Numbered from the stretch's first letter, positions 42,882-51,480 are shown. The stretch: 64,000 nucleotides of DNA from WHSW01 sp963842795 (GCA_963842795.1 CAWJHV010000040.1:62001-126000), one strand, 5' to 3'. Made by a program: numbers and translations. Notes: generated by a model not told the origin, from the sequence alone.

Positions 42882-44325
42882 TGCTCTCGTCGCCGAGCAG
42901 GAAGCGGTCGCCGGGGGCGCGGAGCGCGCGGTGCGCGTCGCGGAAGACCTCGACTCCGGTCTCCGCGAGGATCAGGACGTCCGCGAGCATGGAGCGACGC
43001 TTGATGTAGAAGAGGTCGTGGCATAGCTTCCACGCGGTTCCGATGTCAGAGCCCGAGTAGCCGCAACGGAGCGCGGCCCAGCCGGCGATCCCCGGCTGGA
43101 TCAGGTGCCGGCGGGTGTAATGGGGGAACCGTCGCTCGAGCTCGGCGACCATCTCCGGGCGCTCCGGGCGCGGGCCGACCAGGGTCATGTCTCCCCGGAG
43201 CACGTTCCAGAGCTGGGGCAGCTCGTCGATGTGAGTGCGCCGCAGCACCCTGCCCACCTTGGTCACCCGGTCGTCGTGGGCGGCAGACCACTGCGGCCCG
43301 TCGGCCTCGGCGTCCGTGCGCATCGTCCGCAGCTTGAGGATGTCGAACTCCTCGCCGAACTCGCCCAGGCGCCGCTGGCGATAGAAGACCGGCCCGCGAC
43401 CCTCGAGCTTGATCGCGATCGCCGCGACGAGGACGAAGGGCAGGAACGCGATCGCCATCAGAGTTCCGAGGACGAGGTCGAAGGCCCGCTTGGAGTACGG
43501 GCCGCTGGCGCGGAACCGGGGATGCATGATGTAGCGGTACCAGGCGGCGTCGATCATCCCCACCGGCACGTGCCCGAAGGTCTCCTCGTAGAGCTGGTTC
43601 GCCGCGATCAGGCGCACGGGGAGGTCGAGGCACTCGTCGGCCACCTGCGCGCAGATGCTCTCGACCCTCACCCCCTCGGCGTCTCCGACCCCGGGGCCGC
43701 AGACGATCAGGTCGATGCGCTCCGTGATCACCGCCTCGCGGACCTCCTCGAGCGTCCCGAGCCAGCGCATGCGGCGGTACTCGGCCGGGCCCTCCGAGCT
43801 GATCCAGCCGATCACGTCATACGTGCGAACGCCGGCGGCCTCGAGCTCGGCGACGAAGTCGGCGGCGAACTCTCGCGGCCCGACGACCGCGATCCGCGCC
43901 TCGAGACCTTCGTCGAGGCGCGCCTTGATCCACGCGCCGAGCGCGGTCACCAGCCAGGCGCCGAGAACCACGGCCTCGTACTCGGAGACCGAGTAGGAAC
44001 TGCCGGCCGCGAGCGCGATCAGCCACGCGGCGGCGGCTCCGGCGACCGGGGCCGCGAGGCCGAGCAGAACGCGACTCGCCGGCATCACGTGCAGCGGTAG
44101 CTGCGAGCGCTCGATCGCCTGCGTGGCGACGAGGACGCAGGCGAAGACGATCAACCCGGGCCCCAGCTCGCCCATGTGCAGATAGGCGATCAGGCCCGCG
44201 GCCGCCGAGGGCCCGAGCCGCAGGGTGAACCAGTCGATCATCCGCTGCGCCTCGAGGGCGCGCAGGCTCGAGTACCCGTGATGGACGGCGCCCCGATGGG
44301 CGCTCTGCAGTTCGACCGAGTTCAT
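42874..44325 (-). CDS. Polyprenyl-phosphate sugar transferase initiating exopolysaccharide
   Basis: This 483-residue protein belongs to the WbaP/WcaJ (polyprenyl glycosylphosphotransferase) family, which transfers sugar-1-phosphate to undecaprenyl phosphate to start a glycan. N-terminal membrane helices (about 35-130) and a CoA-binding-like Rossmann segment (IAVVGPREFAADFVAEL) come first. The catalytic C-terminal domain has KRAFDLVLGTLMAIAFLP, GPVFYRQRRLGEFGEEFDILKLRTM, THIDELPQLWNVLRGDMTLVGPRPERP and YTRRHLIQPGIAGWAA. The ATG start overlaps the LPFTG gene's stop as TGATG; a TTG at 44328 would overlap as TTGA. Confidence 0.93.
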   Translation of the reverse strand: MNSVELQSAHRGAVHHGYSSLRALEAQRMIDWFTLRLGPSAAAGLIAYLHMGELGPGLIVFACVLVATQAIERSQLPLHVMPASRVLLGLAAPVAGAAAAWLIALAAGSSYSVSEYEAVVLGAWLVTALGAWIKARLDEGLEARIAVVGPREFAADFVAELEAAGVRTYDVIGWISSEGPAEYRRMRWLGTLEEVREAVITERIDLIVCGPGVGDAEGVRVESICAQVADECLDLPVRLIAANQLYEETFGHVPVGMIDAAWYRYIMHPRFRASGPYSKRAFDLVLGTLMAIAFLPFVLVAAIAIKLEGRGPVFYRQRRLGEFGEEFDILKLRTMRTDAEADGPQWSAAHDDRVTKVGRVLRRTHIDELPQLWNVLRGDMTLVGPRPERPEMVAELERRFPHYTRRHLIQPGIAGWAALRCGYSGSDIGTAWKLCHDLFYIKRRSMLADVLILAETGVEVFRDAHRALRAPGDRFLLGDESSA

Positions 44326-44723
44326 CAACGCGGGTCGGAGGCCTCCTCCTTCGCCTGGCGGCGAAGCATGAAGCCGGCGAGCGCCAACGCGCCCGCGACC
44401 GCCGCGAGCAGGCCGACGTCGAGCCCGGTGAAGGGCAGGGCGCTGCCGCCTCCGGCGTTGCTGGCGCTGGGAGCGCCGGCCGCGGGGGTCGCCTGCGGCG
44501 CGCTCGTGGCCGCGCTCTCCGGCGTGCTCCCGCCACCCGGGCCCTCGGAGCCCGCGGACACCACCTGCAGCGTAGAGTCGTATTGCGCGTCGGTCGGATC
44601 GGAGGCCGCACTCGCCGCCGCCGGCAGCGCCACAGCCCCAACCGCGAGCATCGCGGTCGCCAGGACTGCGAGCCGCAACGGCAGCCGGCCGTGGGTCCTG
44701 TATCGCGTGGAAATAATGATCAC
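44325..44723 (-). CDS. LPFTG sortase-substrate surface protein
   Basis: The 132-residue protein has a signal peptide (1-40, ending AASA). A mature N-terminus SDPTDAQYDSTL follows, then a Gly/Ala/Pro/Ser linker. The sorting signal LPFTG is at 96-100, with a hydrophobic helix (101-119) and basic RRQAKEE tail. It is organised like the protein at 28395, including the PTxxQYxxxL motif at the start of the mature chain. It is the first gene of an operon with the sugar transferase and a PAS-LuxR regulator, linking a wall-anchored protein to exopolysaccharide initiation. The mature part is too small to be an enzyme. Confidence 0.85.
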   Translation of the reverse strand: MIIISTRYRTHGRLPLRLAVLATAMLAVGAVALPAAASAASDPTDAQYDSTLQVVSAGSEGPGGGSTPESAATSAPQATPAAGAPSASNAGGGSALPFTGLDVGLLAAVAGALALAGFMLRRQAKEEASDPR

Positions 44724-44946
44724 CCTTACCCCATGTGTTCTCCAGCTTGACTCACTCCGCGGGCTTCCTGCCCAGGGCGAGCGGTCACCGGCGACAGCCT
44801 TGGCGCCGTGACGTATCAGTACCTGTTATCACGCCTCCAAAACCATGACTATTCGTTGACCCCATAATTACCAAGAATACGCACCCTCATTACCTCAAAT
44901 CGGGGACTGGTAGATTCGAGTCGCCGAAGCCGGACCTAGACTGCCC
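44724..44946. other. Divergent AT-rich intergenic region with phased direct repeats
   Basis: This 223-base gap separates the LPFTG operon (minus) from the LuxR-GAF gene (plus), so both promoters should lie here. The stretch 44820-44930 is notably AT-rich for this genome. On the minus strand GGTAATGAGGG (44894-44884) and GGTAATTATGGG (44872-44861) form a direct repeat whose start points are exactly 22 bp, two helical turns, apart. No other structure was seen. Confidence 0.5.
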
Positions 44947-45727
44947 GTGACGCGCGAGGAGAACGCTCGGATCAGCGCTGCCGACGACACCAGCCGCTCG
45001 CCTGCCGGGGCCCCCACCCGGCCGCCGCTGACGCGCCGCGAACGCGAGATCCTCGGCCGGCTGGCCGAGGGCCTGAGCGGGGCGCAGATCGCGGAGAAGC
45101 TGGTGCTCTCGCCGGAGACGGTCCGCACCCACGTCCGCAACGCGATGGCGAAGCTCGGGGCCTCGACCCGCTCCCAGGCGGTCGCGCTCGCGCTCCAGCA
45201 GCAGCAGATCGTCTCCGAGGTTCCCGCCCCGGCCGGCACCCAGGCCGCGGCCGCGGTGGCCGGATCCGCACGCTGCCCTCCTGCCGATGCTCGAGCGGCT
45301 GGTCGCGCTCTATGACGTCGACGGCGGCAGCATCTACCTCGCCGACGAGGACGGGCTCTCGCTGCAGCGCACGGCGGTGGCCGGGAGCACGACCGCGGAG
45401 CTTGCCGACCACATCGCCCTCGGCGACGGCGCCCTCGGCCGCGCGGCGCTCGAACGCCGCGCCCAGCTGCTGCAGCGGACCAGCGCCGCCGGCAGGGGCG
45501 CGCTGATCGCCGCGCCCATGGTCGGTCGCAGCAGGCTGCTCGGGGTGATCGCGCTGGTCGCCCGGGTGAGCCGACCCGTCGGTCGCAGCGAGCTGCTGCT
45601 CTTGCAGGCGTTCGCGAACCGGGTCGGCGAGATCCTGATCGCCGGCGGCGACGTCGACCAGCGCCTCGAGCGGGCGATGGACAGCTTCCGCGCCTCCTGG
45701 TCGGCCGGCCCGCGGCTCGGCCAGTAG
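44947..45727 (+). pseudogene. LuxR HTH-GAF regulator, apparently split by one frameshift
   Basis: The first frame (44947-45315) carries a LuxR HTH near its N-terminus: LTRREREILGRLAEGLSG and TVRTHVRNAMAKLGASTRSQAVALALQQ. It then runs into a low-complexity tail. The second frame (open from upstream of 45287 to 45727) is a GAF domain: DPHAALLPMLERLVALYDVDGGSIYLADEDG, GALGRAALERRAQLLQ and LLLQAFANRVGEI. Dropping one base near 45255-45262 joins ...AVAG to DPHAALL in one protein of about 259 residues. Consensus error and a real split into two proteins are both possible. Start GTG. Confidence 0.7.
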
Positions 45728-45734
45728 CCGCGGC

Positions 45735-46100
45735 TCAGATCTCGGTCTCGGCGAGCGCACGCAGCGAGCTCTCGAGCTCGGGGTCCATCGGGGCGACCGC
45801 GTCGACCGCGCAGAGCTCGAGGACCCGCCGCATCGGCGAGGCGTCGGGGACGACGAGGCGCAGCGCCTGGCGCCGCGCCGCGAGCCGGCGCCCGAGCTCG
45901 AACAGCAGATGGATGCCCGAGCTGTCGAGATAGGTGACCTCGGAGAGATCGAGCACCAGGGCGCTGGAGGCGCTCGGCAGGCGCTCCGAGAGCGCCAGCC
46001 GGAACTCGGCCGCGTTCGAGCTGTCGATCTCGCCGTCGATCGCGGCGATCAGGATGCCGTCGCGCTGCTCGACCTCGAAGCCCGCGATCCGGTCCCTCAT
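45735..46100 (-). CDS. STAS-domain anti-sigma-factor antagonist
   Basis: The 121-residue single-domain STAS protein resembles SpoIIAA/RsbV. It has the core LDLSEVTYLDSSGIHLLFELG with the phosphorylatable serine at S60/S61. Strand ILIAAIDGEIDSSNAAEF and C-terminal AVDAVAPMDPEL complete the fold. When unphosphorylated such proteins bind an anti-sigma kinase and free its sigma factor. Its ATG overlaps the stop of the SpoIIE-type phosphatase gene as ATGA (46097-46100), which would dephosphorylate it. This is a compact partner-switch pair; the sigma factor is not in the window. Confidence 0.93.
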   Translation of the reverse strand: MRDRIAGFEVEQRDGILIAAIDGEIDSSNAAEFRLALSERLPSASSALVLDLSEVTYLDSSGIHLLFELGRRLAARRQALRLVVPDASPMRRVLELCAVDAVAPMDPELESSLRALAETEI

Positions 46101-47335
46101 CCGGCCACCCCCTGGGCCTCGGCGGCGGTGAGCCGCTTTCGCATCCGCACCGTCGTCCCGGTCGGGCCGCGCTCGATCTCGACCTCGTCCATGAGCTCCT
46201 CGATCAGGCTGAGGCCGCGCCCCTGGGACCCCGAGCGCGGCGCCCGCCAGCTGCCGAAGTCCCGCACCCGGAGCTCGACCGCGCCATCCCCGCTCCGGCC
46301 CTCGACCACGTAGGAGGCCTCGCCGGGCGGGTAAGCGTGGGCGATTGCGTTCGCGCAGGCCTCGCCGCAGGCGACCAGGGCCTCGTAGGTCTCGGCGTCG
46401 CTGGCGCCGGCGGCCCGCAGCCAGCGGCCGACCCCGCGGCGCACCTGCGCGAGGGACTCCGGCTCCGCGCGCAGGGTGAGGTCGATGCGCTCGACCGAGA
46501 TCGGCTCGAGACGGACGGCGAGCAGCGCGACGTCGTCGCGCGGAGGAGCGTCGCGGAAGCGCGTCTGCAGCAGGGCGCCGCAGAGCTCGTCCGGATGGGC
46601 GGGGACCCCGGCGGCGAGCCCGCGCAGCCACTCGAGCCCCTCGTCCAGCGGCGACTCAGGCCGCTCGACGAGCCCGTCGGTGTAGAGCAGCACCGTCGAG
46701 CCGGGCTCGAGCGGGATCGTGGACTCCTCGTAGGTCGGAAACGGGACGACGCCCAGCGGGCTCCCCGCGGGGCCCTCGGCGAAGTACGCGTCTCCACCCG
46801 GGCCGATGACGAGCACCGGCGGGTGGCCGGCGGTCGCCAGCCGCAGGCGACCCTCCTCGGGATCGATCACCCCGTAGAGCACGGTCGCCATCGGACCGCC
46901 CGAGACCTCGCGCGCAAAGCCGTTCATGCGCTCCAGGACCAGCGACGGGCGCAGCCCCTCGAGCGCGTACGCGCGCAGCGCGTTCTGCAGCCGCGCCATC
47001 CGCGCGGCGGCATCGAGGCCGTGGCCGACGACGTCACCGATCGCGATCCCGGCGTGGCCGTCGCGAAGCGCGATCACGTCGTACCAGTCGCCGCCGACCT
47101 GGGCGTCGGCGCTACCGGCGACGTAACGCGCGGACATCGAGAGCCCGGAGAGCTCGGGCAGGCGCTCGGGCAGGAGGCTGCGCTGCAGGGTCTCGGCCAC
47201 CGCGGCGACGTGCTCGACCTCCTCGGCCGCGCGCCGGAGTCCCTCCAGCGTCGCGCCGATGATGTGATCCCCTCCCGGAGCCGGGGCGCCACCGACCGCG
47301 CCCCCCGCGCCCCCTGCTTTCTCCTCAGCCGTCAC
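46097..47335 (-). CDS. SpoIIE-type phosphatase fused to anti-sigma-like ATPase domain
   Basis: The 412-residue protein has a PP2C/SpoIIE phosphatase domain (about 55-270) with metal-binding motifs QVGGDWYDVIAL, IAIGDVVGHGLDAA and LLYTDGLVERP, plus DDVALLAVRL. A GHKL ATPase domain of RsbW type (about 285-405) follows, with N-box CGEACANAIAHAY and G-box RGLSLIEELMDEV. It can thus both phosphorylate and dephosphorylate a STAS partner. No GAF, PAS or membrane sensor precedes it. GTG at 47335 was chosen because earlier in-frame sequence is Arg/Pro-rich noise. It is divergent from the GGDEF gene at 47446. Confidence 0.88.
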   Translation of the reverse strand: MTAEEKAGGAGGAVGGAPAPGGDHIIGATLEGLRRAAEEVEHVAAVAETLQRSLLPERLPELSGLSMSARYVAGSADAQVGGDWYDVIALRDGHAGIAIGDVVGHGLDAAARMARLQNALRAYALEGLRPSLVLERMNGFAREVSGGPMATVLYGVIDPEEGRLRLATAGHPPVLVIGPGGDAYFAEGPAGSPLGVVPFPTYEESTIPLEPGSTVLLYTDGLVERPESPLDEGLEWLRGLAAGVPAHPDELCGALLQTRFRDAPPRDDVALLAVRLEPISVERIDLTLRAEPESLAQVRRGVGRWLRAAGASDAETYEALVACGEACANAIAHAYPPGEASYVVEGRSGDGAVELRVRDFGSWRAPRSGSQGRGLSLIEELMDEVEIERGPTGTTVRMRKRLTAAEAQGVAG

Positions 47336-47445
47336 GGCCTGGCCGAGTCTAGTGGTCGCAGAGGCGAACCACGCCGGATCGCAACCGGCCACAGAGCGCT
47401 GCCGCGGCGCGGTGCCGACCGGGGCGCCGTCTACCGTGGGGCCGC

Positions 47446-48405
47446 GTGGAGGCCGCGGACGCAAGGCAGATCCCGCGCTCTCAGGAGGAGCGGGAGCAGC
47501 TCGCCAAGGAGTGGCTGATGCGGATGATCGACCGCACGCCGCTGCCCGAGGTGGGCGAGCTCTCGGTTCCCTGGGTGGTCGACGAGGCACCGCCGCTGAT
47601 CGCGAACATCCTCGGGGCGCTCGGCGACCCGGAGGCCGCCACCGGCGCGGAGCTCGAGCCGGAGCAGCGCCGGCGAGCGGAGACGCTCGCGGCGCTTCGC
47701 GACGGCCCGCACGCCCCGTCGCAGATTCCGCGCGACATCGCCGCGCTCCAGGGCCTCCTGGTCGAGACGGTCCGCCGCGACGTGCCGGAGAGCGAGCCGG
47801 GCGCCTTCGCCCGCGCGGTTGGCCGCCTCGTCGACGTCTTCGGCTCGATCCAGGGCGAGGTGACCCGCTCGCTGGTCGAGAGCCGCTCCGGCGGCGCCGC
47901 CCACGACCCGGTCACCGGCCTCCCCGGGCCGGTGCAGCTCGACGAGTGGCTCCGCGTGCTGCTTGCCGAGCAGCGCCGTTACGGGCATCCGTTCGCGCTC
48001 GCGCTCGTCGACGTCGACGGGCTCGCGCGCATCAACGAGGCCCACGGCCGGCCCACTGGCGACCGGATGCTGACGGCGGTCGCCGGCGTCCTGCGGCGCC
48101 AGCTTCGCGACGTCGACGCCGCCTTCCGCCTCGAGGAGGACGAGTTCGCGATCCTCGCCCCCCACTGTGACGCGGCCGGCCTGGTGCCGCTGGCGAACCG
48201 GATCGCCGAGCTGATCACGAGCTCCCAGGCCGACGAGGGCCCGCGGATCGCGATCGCGGCCGGGGTCATCTCCTGCCCGACCGACGGGACGAGCGCTGAG
48301 CGCCTGCTGGAGAGCGCGGCGGAGGCGACCTACGCCGCCAAGGCGGCGGGGGTCGCCGTCGGCCGGAGTCCCGCCGGCTCGCAGAGCGGCGTGCAAGATA
48401 CCTAG
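47446..48405 (+). CDS. GGDEF-fold protein with degenerate EEDEF active site
   Basis: The 319-residue protein has a helical N-terminal half (about 1-150) and a C-terminal GGDEF-fold domain (about 152-300): HDPVTGLPGPVQLDEWL, FALALVDVDGLARINEAHG and GDRMLTAVAGVLRRQLR. The signature itself is FRLEEDEFAIL (EEDEF at 230-234), so both glycines that hold GTP are replaced by Glu. It is therefore probably not a diguanylate cyclase but may bind nucleotides or act as a regulator. It is followed by two DNA-binding proteins and an HD-GYP phosphodiesterase-type protein. GTG start. Confidence 0.88.
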   Translation: MEAADARQIPRSQEEREQLAKEWLMRMIDRTPLPEVGELSVPWVVDEAPPLIANILGALGDPEAATGAELEPEQRRRAETLAALRDGPHAPSQIPRDIAALQGLLVETVRRDVPESEPGAFARAVGRLVDVFGSIQGEVTRSLVESRSGGAAHDPVTGLPGPVQLDEWLRVLLAEQRRYGHPFALALVDVDGLARINEAHGRPTGDRMLTAVAGVLRRQLRDVDAAFRLEEDEFAILAPHCDAAGLVPLANRIAELITSSQADEGPRIAIAAGVISCPTDGTSAERLLESAAEATYAAKAAGVAVGRSPAGSQSGVQDT

Positions 48406-48470
48406 CGGCCTCGAGCCAAAGCTTGTAGAAGCTCCGAGAACCTGCTGAGATCCTCAGTCCGGAGGGCATC

Positions 48471-49289
48471 TTGAGTGGGATCAGGATCAACGCGGCCGCG
48501 GAAATGCTCGGCGTCAGCACGAGCACGCTGCGCAGTTGGGAACGACGTCTTGGCTATCCCCGGCCGGCGCGCACCCCGGGCAACCACCGCCTCTACGAGC
48601 TCGACGAGGTCGAGGCGCTCCGGACGGCGCTGCGCGAGACCCACAACATCTCGAGCGCGGTCGAGGTCGCCCGCCTGCGGGGCCGCGGGCCGGCCTCCTC
48701 GACCGGGCTGGTCGCCGCCTTCGACCGCTTCGACGAGGCCGCGGCCGACCGCGAGCTCGAGCAGAGTCTCGCCGTGCGCTCGGTCGAGCGCACCGTCGCC
48801 GAGCTCCTGCTCCCCGCTCTCGAGCTCGCCGCGCGCCGCGGCAACGCCGGCGCCGAGCTCGAGCACGCCTGCCGCTGGGCGACCGGATGGCTTCACGGCG
48901 CCCGCCGGCTTGCCGCCAGCGCCACCCGCGACGAGGGAGTCCTGCTGCTCGACTCGGGCTCGCCGCTCGGCGTCGAGGCCGTGCATACCCAGGCGCTGGA
49001 GCTGTTCCTGCGCCGGGCCGGCTTCAGGGTCCTGCTGCTCTCGGCCCGCCTCGCCGAGGGCCGCTTTCGCAGCGCGCTGCGCGCCCTCGCGCCGCGCGCG
49101 GTGGTGTTCTGCGGATCCGAGGCTCGCCTCGACGTGCTCGGCGGGCCGCTGCGGGCCGTGCGATCGAGCGAGGGCCGCACCCGCCTCTACGGCTATCGCG
49201 CCGCCCGCCTGGTGGCCGGACGCGACGGCGTCCCGTCGCTCGGGGCGGAGCCGGGCGAGGCGACCCGCACACTGTTGGCGGGGCTCTAG
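48471..49289 (+). CDS. MerR-type HTH regulator with cobalamin-binding-like C-terminus
   Basis: The 272-residue protein begins with a MerR-like HTH: INAAAEMLGVSTSTLRSWERRLGYPRPARTPGNHRLYELDEVEALR. The rest resembles the helical and Rossmann-like parts of CarH/LitR B12 photoreceptors (SVERTVAELLLPALELAARR, ACRWATGWLHGARRLAAS, VLLLDSGSPLGVEAVHTQALELFLRRAGFRVLLL). The EXXXDXH-type cobalamin His motif is not apparent, so B12 binding is doubtful. Start TTG at 48471. It is 65 bases after the EEDEF gene and may be cotranscribed with it. Confidence 0.78.
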   Translation: MSGIRINAAAEMLGVSTSTLRSWERRLGYPRPARTPGNHRLYELDEVEALRTALRETHNISSAVEVARLRGRGPASSTGLVAAFDRFDEAAADRELEQSLAVRSVERTVAELLLPALELAARRGNAGAELEHACRWATGWLHGARRLAASATRDEGVLLLDSGSPLGVEAVHTQALELFLRRAGFRVLLLSARLAEGRFRSALRALAPRAVVFCGSEARLDVLGGPLRAVRSSEGRTRLYGYRAARLVAGRDGVPSLGAEPGEATRTLLAGL

Positions 49290-49442
49290 CTCCTACGGTC
49301 GGTCGGTGCCGAGGGGCACGACCGAACGACTGCTTACCTGCTTAGGCGTACTGGCTTTCGGCAACCGGCGATTGTGGTTTGCAACTTCGATCTCAGTTTG
49401 CGTAAGTTAGACGCCGCGCTACAGGTTCTACGCCGGGGAAGT

Positions 49443-49459
49443 TGTGCATCGCTTGCACA
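49443..49459. promoter_or_regulatory. Small palindrome in the leader of the BldC-like gene
   Basis: TGTGCA-TCGCT-TGCACA (49443-49459) has perfect 6-bp arms. It lies in the 277-base gap between 49289 and 49567, which is less GC-rich than average and otherwise shows no recognisable gene or structure. It is a possible regulator site, not more. Confidence 0.35.
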
Positions 49460-49566
49460 TCGCGCCTCCGATCATTGCCAGCAACTGCCGACACGGCTAC
49501 CAAGCGTCCTTGACAAGGGGCAACTTTCTGCCGCTTTGCGACGGATCTACGAGCCGAGAAGGGATC

Positions 49567-49806
49567 ATGGAAGCAAGTCAGAGGTTTCTCAACGTGAGCG
49601 AGGCCGCCGAATTCCTCGGCGTCAGCGCCGCATCGCTGCGCAAATGGTCGGATCAGGGAATCGTCCCGGTGTACCGCACGCCCGGGGGTCAGCGCCGCTA
49701 CTCCCCCGGCGATCTGGAAGGGTTTCTCGCCTCGATGCGCCAGCCGGCGCTCGGTGGCTCGGCCGTGCCGAGGTACGGACGCAACCCAGACTCGATCAGC
49801 AGCTGA
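49567..49806 (+). CDS. BldC-like small MerR-type DNA-binding protein
   Basis: The 79-residue protein is little more than a MerR-family HTH: FLNVSEAAEFLGVSAASLRKWSDQGIVPVYRTPGGQRRYSPGDLEGFLASM. That is the layout of BldC, a developmental regulator in Streptomyces that binds direct repeats head-to-tail. The ATG at 49567 is preceded by GAAGGGATC; longer in-frame starts from 49444 are unlikely. It shares the HTH type, and the R-T-P-G-x-x-R-x-Y wing, with the MerR-type protein at 48471. It lies just upstream of the HD-GYP gene (32-base gap). Confidence 0.85.
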   Translation: MEASQRFLNVSEAAEFLGVSAASLRKWSDQGIVPVYRTPGGQRRYSPGDLEGFLASMRQPALGGSAVPRYGRNPDSISS

Positions 49807-49837
49807 ATCGACCGAGGACTTCGAGCCGAGCGAGTAG

Positions 49838-51238
49838 ATGACCGAGCGACCGACCCGACTGGCGATCGCGATCGAGCTGATCGCGCTGGCGATCGTCGCC
49901 GTGATCGCGGTCGACCGCGCGGCCGACGCCGACTGGGATCTCGCCCTGCTCGGCACGCTGATCGTGCTCGGCGTCGCCAGCGACCTGCTGCGGATCGAGG
50001 TGCGCGCGTACCGGATCTTCGTCTCCGCGAGCTTCCTCGCGATCGTCCTCGCCGCCGTGCTCTCCGGGGTCACAGCGGCGATCGTGGTCGGCGAGGTCAC
50101 GATCCTCGCCAGCTGGGCGCGGGAGCGCTACCAGCGCGACTACCTGCTGATCAACCTCGTCACCTACGCGGTCTTCCCGCTCGCCGCGGGCCTCGTGTTC
50201 GAGGCGCTCACCAACGCCTACTCGATCGATCGCGGGTCGGACGGCTTCTACCTGCTGGTGTTCGCCATCTTCGTCCTCTCCCTGGCGATCGACTTCGTGC
50301 TCATCGCCGGCTACTCCTGCTACGTCGAGCGCTCCCGCTTCGGGACCAAGGTCCGCCGCGCGCTCGTCCCGCTGCTGCCGTCCGAGCTCGCCTCCGCCCT
50401 GCTCACGGTCGCGGTCGCGCTCGCCTACGTCGAGCTCGGGATCGCGGCGATGGCGCTCTTCGGCGCCGTGATCCTGATCTTCCAGTACCTCGTCGGAGCG
50501 CTGCTCGTCTCCCAGGAACGTTCCGACGAGCTCGAGTTGCGCGCCCGCCAGCTCGCCGGCTTCCAGGTCGCCCTGCTCTCGGCACTGCTGCGCACGCTCG
50601 ACCTGCGCGACCGGATGACGGCGCGCCACAGCGCCGCCGTCGCCCGGTACTCGCGCGAGATCGCGGTCGAGGCAGGGCTCTCGTCCTCCGACCAGGACCT
50701 CGTCCACTCCGCCGGCCTGCTGCACGACATCGGCAAGTTCGTGCTCCCCGACAGCATTCTCAAGTCGGGGCGACGGCGGCTCACCGACGTCGAGTGGGAG
50801 GCGATCAAGACCCACCCGACCGAGGGCGCGCGGATCGTCTCGGAGATCGACGGCTACCAGCCGATCGGCGACATCATCCTCGCCCACCACGAGCGCCTCG
50901 ACGGCCGCGGCTACCCCCGCGGCCTGGAGGGCGACGAGATCCCCGAGCTTGCGCGCATCGTCGCCGTCGCCGACACCTACGACGTGATGACCGCGCGCGA
51001 CACGTACCGCGAGCCGGTCAGTTCATATGAAGCGGTGATCGAGCTGCGCCGGATCTCCGGAACACAGCTCGACCCACGCTTCGTCGAAGCCCTCGTACAG
51101 GTGCTGGAAGGCAAGGATCTCGCCTATCGGCACGGTGAGGACGCGGATCTCGAGGCCGAGCTCGCACTCGACCGTCGAATCCATGATTACGTCCAGACAA
51201 CCCCCGAGAGCCCGCGAAGCGGCCCCCCCGCCCCGTAG
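49838..51238 (+). CDS. Membrane HD-GYP domain phosphohydrolase
   Basis: This protein is 466 residues long. The N-terminal half has about six transmembrane helices. The HD-GYP domain (about 250-415) has LLHDIGKFVLPDSIL with His296-Asp297, then HHERLDGRGYPRGLEGDEIP (His350-His351, and GYP at the expected place), and VAVADTYDVMTARDTYR. HD-GYP enzymes typically degrade c-di-GMP or related cyclic dinucleotides. The ATG at 49838 fits the N-terminal helix. Neighbours are a BldC-like HTH and an inactive-looking GGDEF protein, which together suggest a second-messenger circuit. No direct proof of substrate. Confidence 0.9.
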   Translation: MTERPTRLAIAIELIALAIVAVIAVDRAADADWDLALLGTLIVLGVASDLLRIEVRAYRIFVSASFLAIVLAAVLSGVTAAIVVGEVTILASWARERYQRDYLLINLVTYAVFPLAAGLVFEALTNAYSIDRGSDGFYLLVFAIFVLSLAIDFVLIAGYSCYVERSRFGTKVRRALVPLLPSELASALLTVAVALAYVELGIAAMALFGAVILIFQYLVGALLVSQERSDELELRARQLAGFQVALLSALLRTLDLRDRMTARHSAAVARYSREIAVEAGLSSSDQDLVHSAGLLHDIGKFVLPDSILKSGRRRLTDVEWEAIKTHPTEGARIVSEIDGYQPIGDIILAHHERLDGRGYPRGLEGDEIPELARIVAVADTYDVMTARDTYREPVSSYEAVIELRRISGTQLDPRFVEALVQVLEGKDLAYRHGEDADLEAELALDRRIHDYVQTTPESPRSGPPAP

Positions 51239-51480
51239 GAAAAGTCTCGGTCCCCGGTCCGGCCGATGTTGATCGGCCGAGTCTCGAAACCCGCCACTCG
51301 TCAATCGCTGCTTGGTCCTAGCCCTTGCGGTAGCCCACAGCACCCTCCTTAGCGTCGACTCCGCGATTCCACGCGGAAGTTACGAGAGACGCCGGAAGTC
51401 TACAAAACTCTGTCCAAACTTGCTACTCCGGTGCCCATCTTTCAGCGAATCCGGAAACGCTGGAGTAACTTCGGCCGCCA

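Noticed and set aside
47446..48405. Active diguanylate cyclase
   Set aside because: The signature is EEDEF, lacking the two glycines needed to position GTP.
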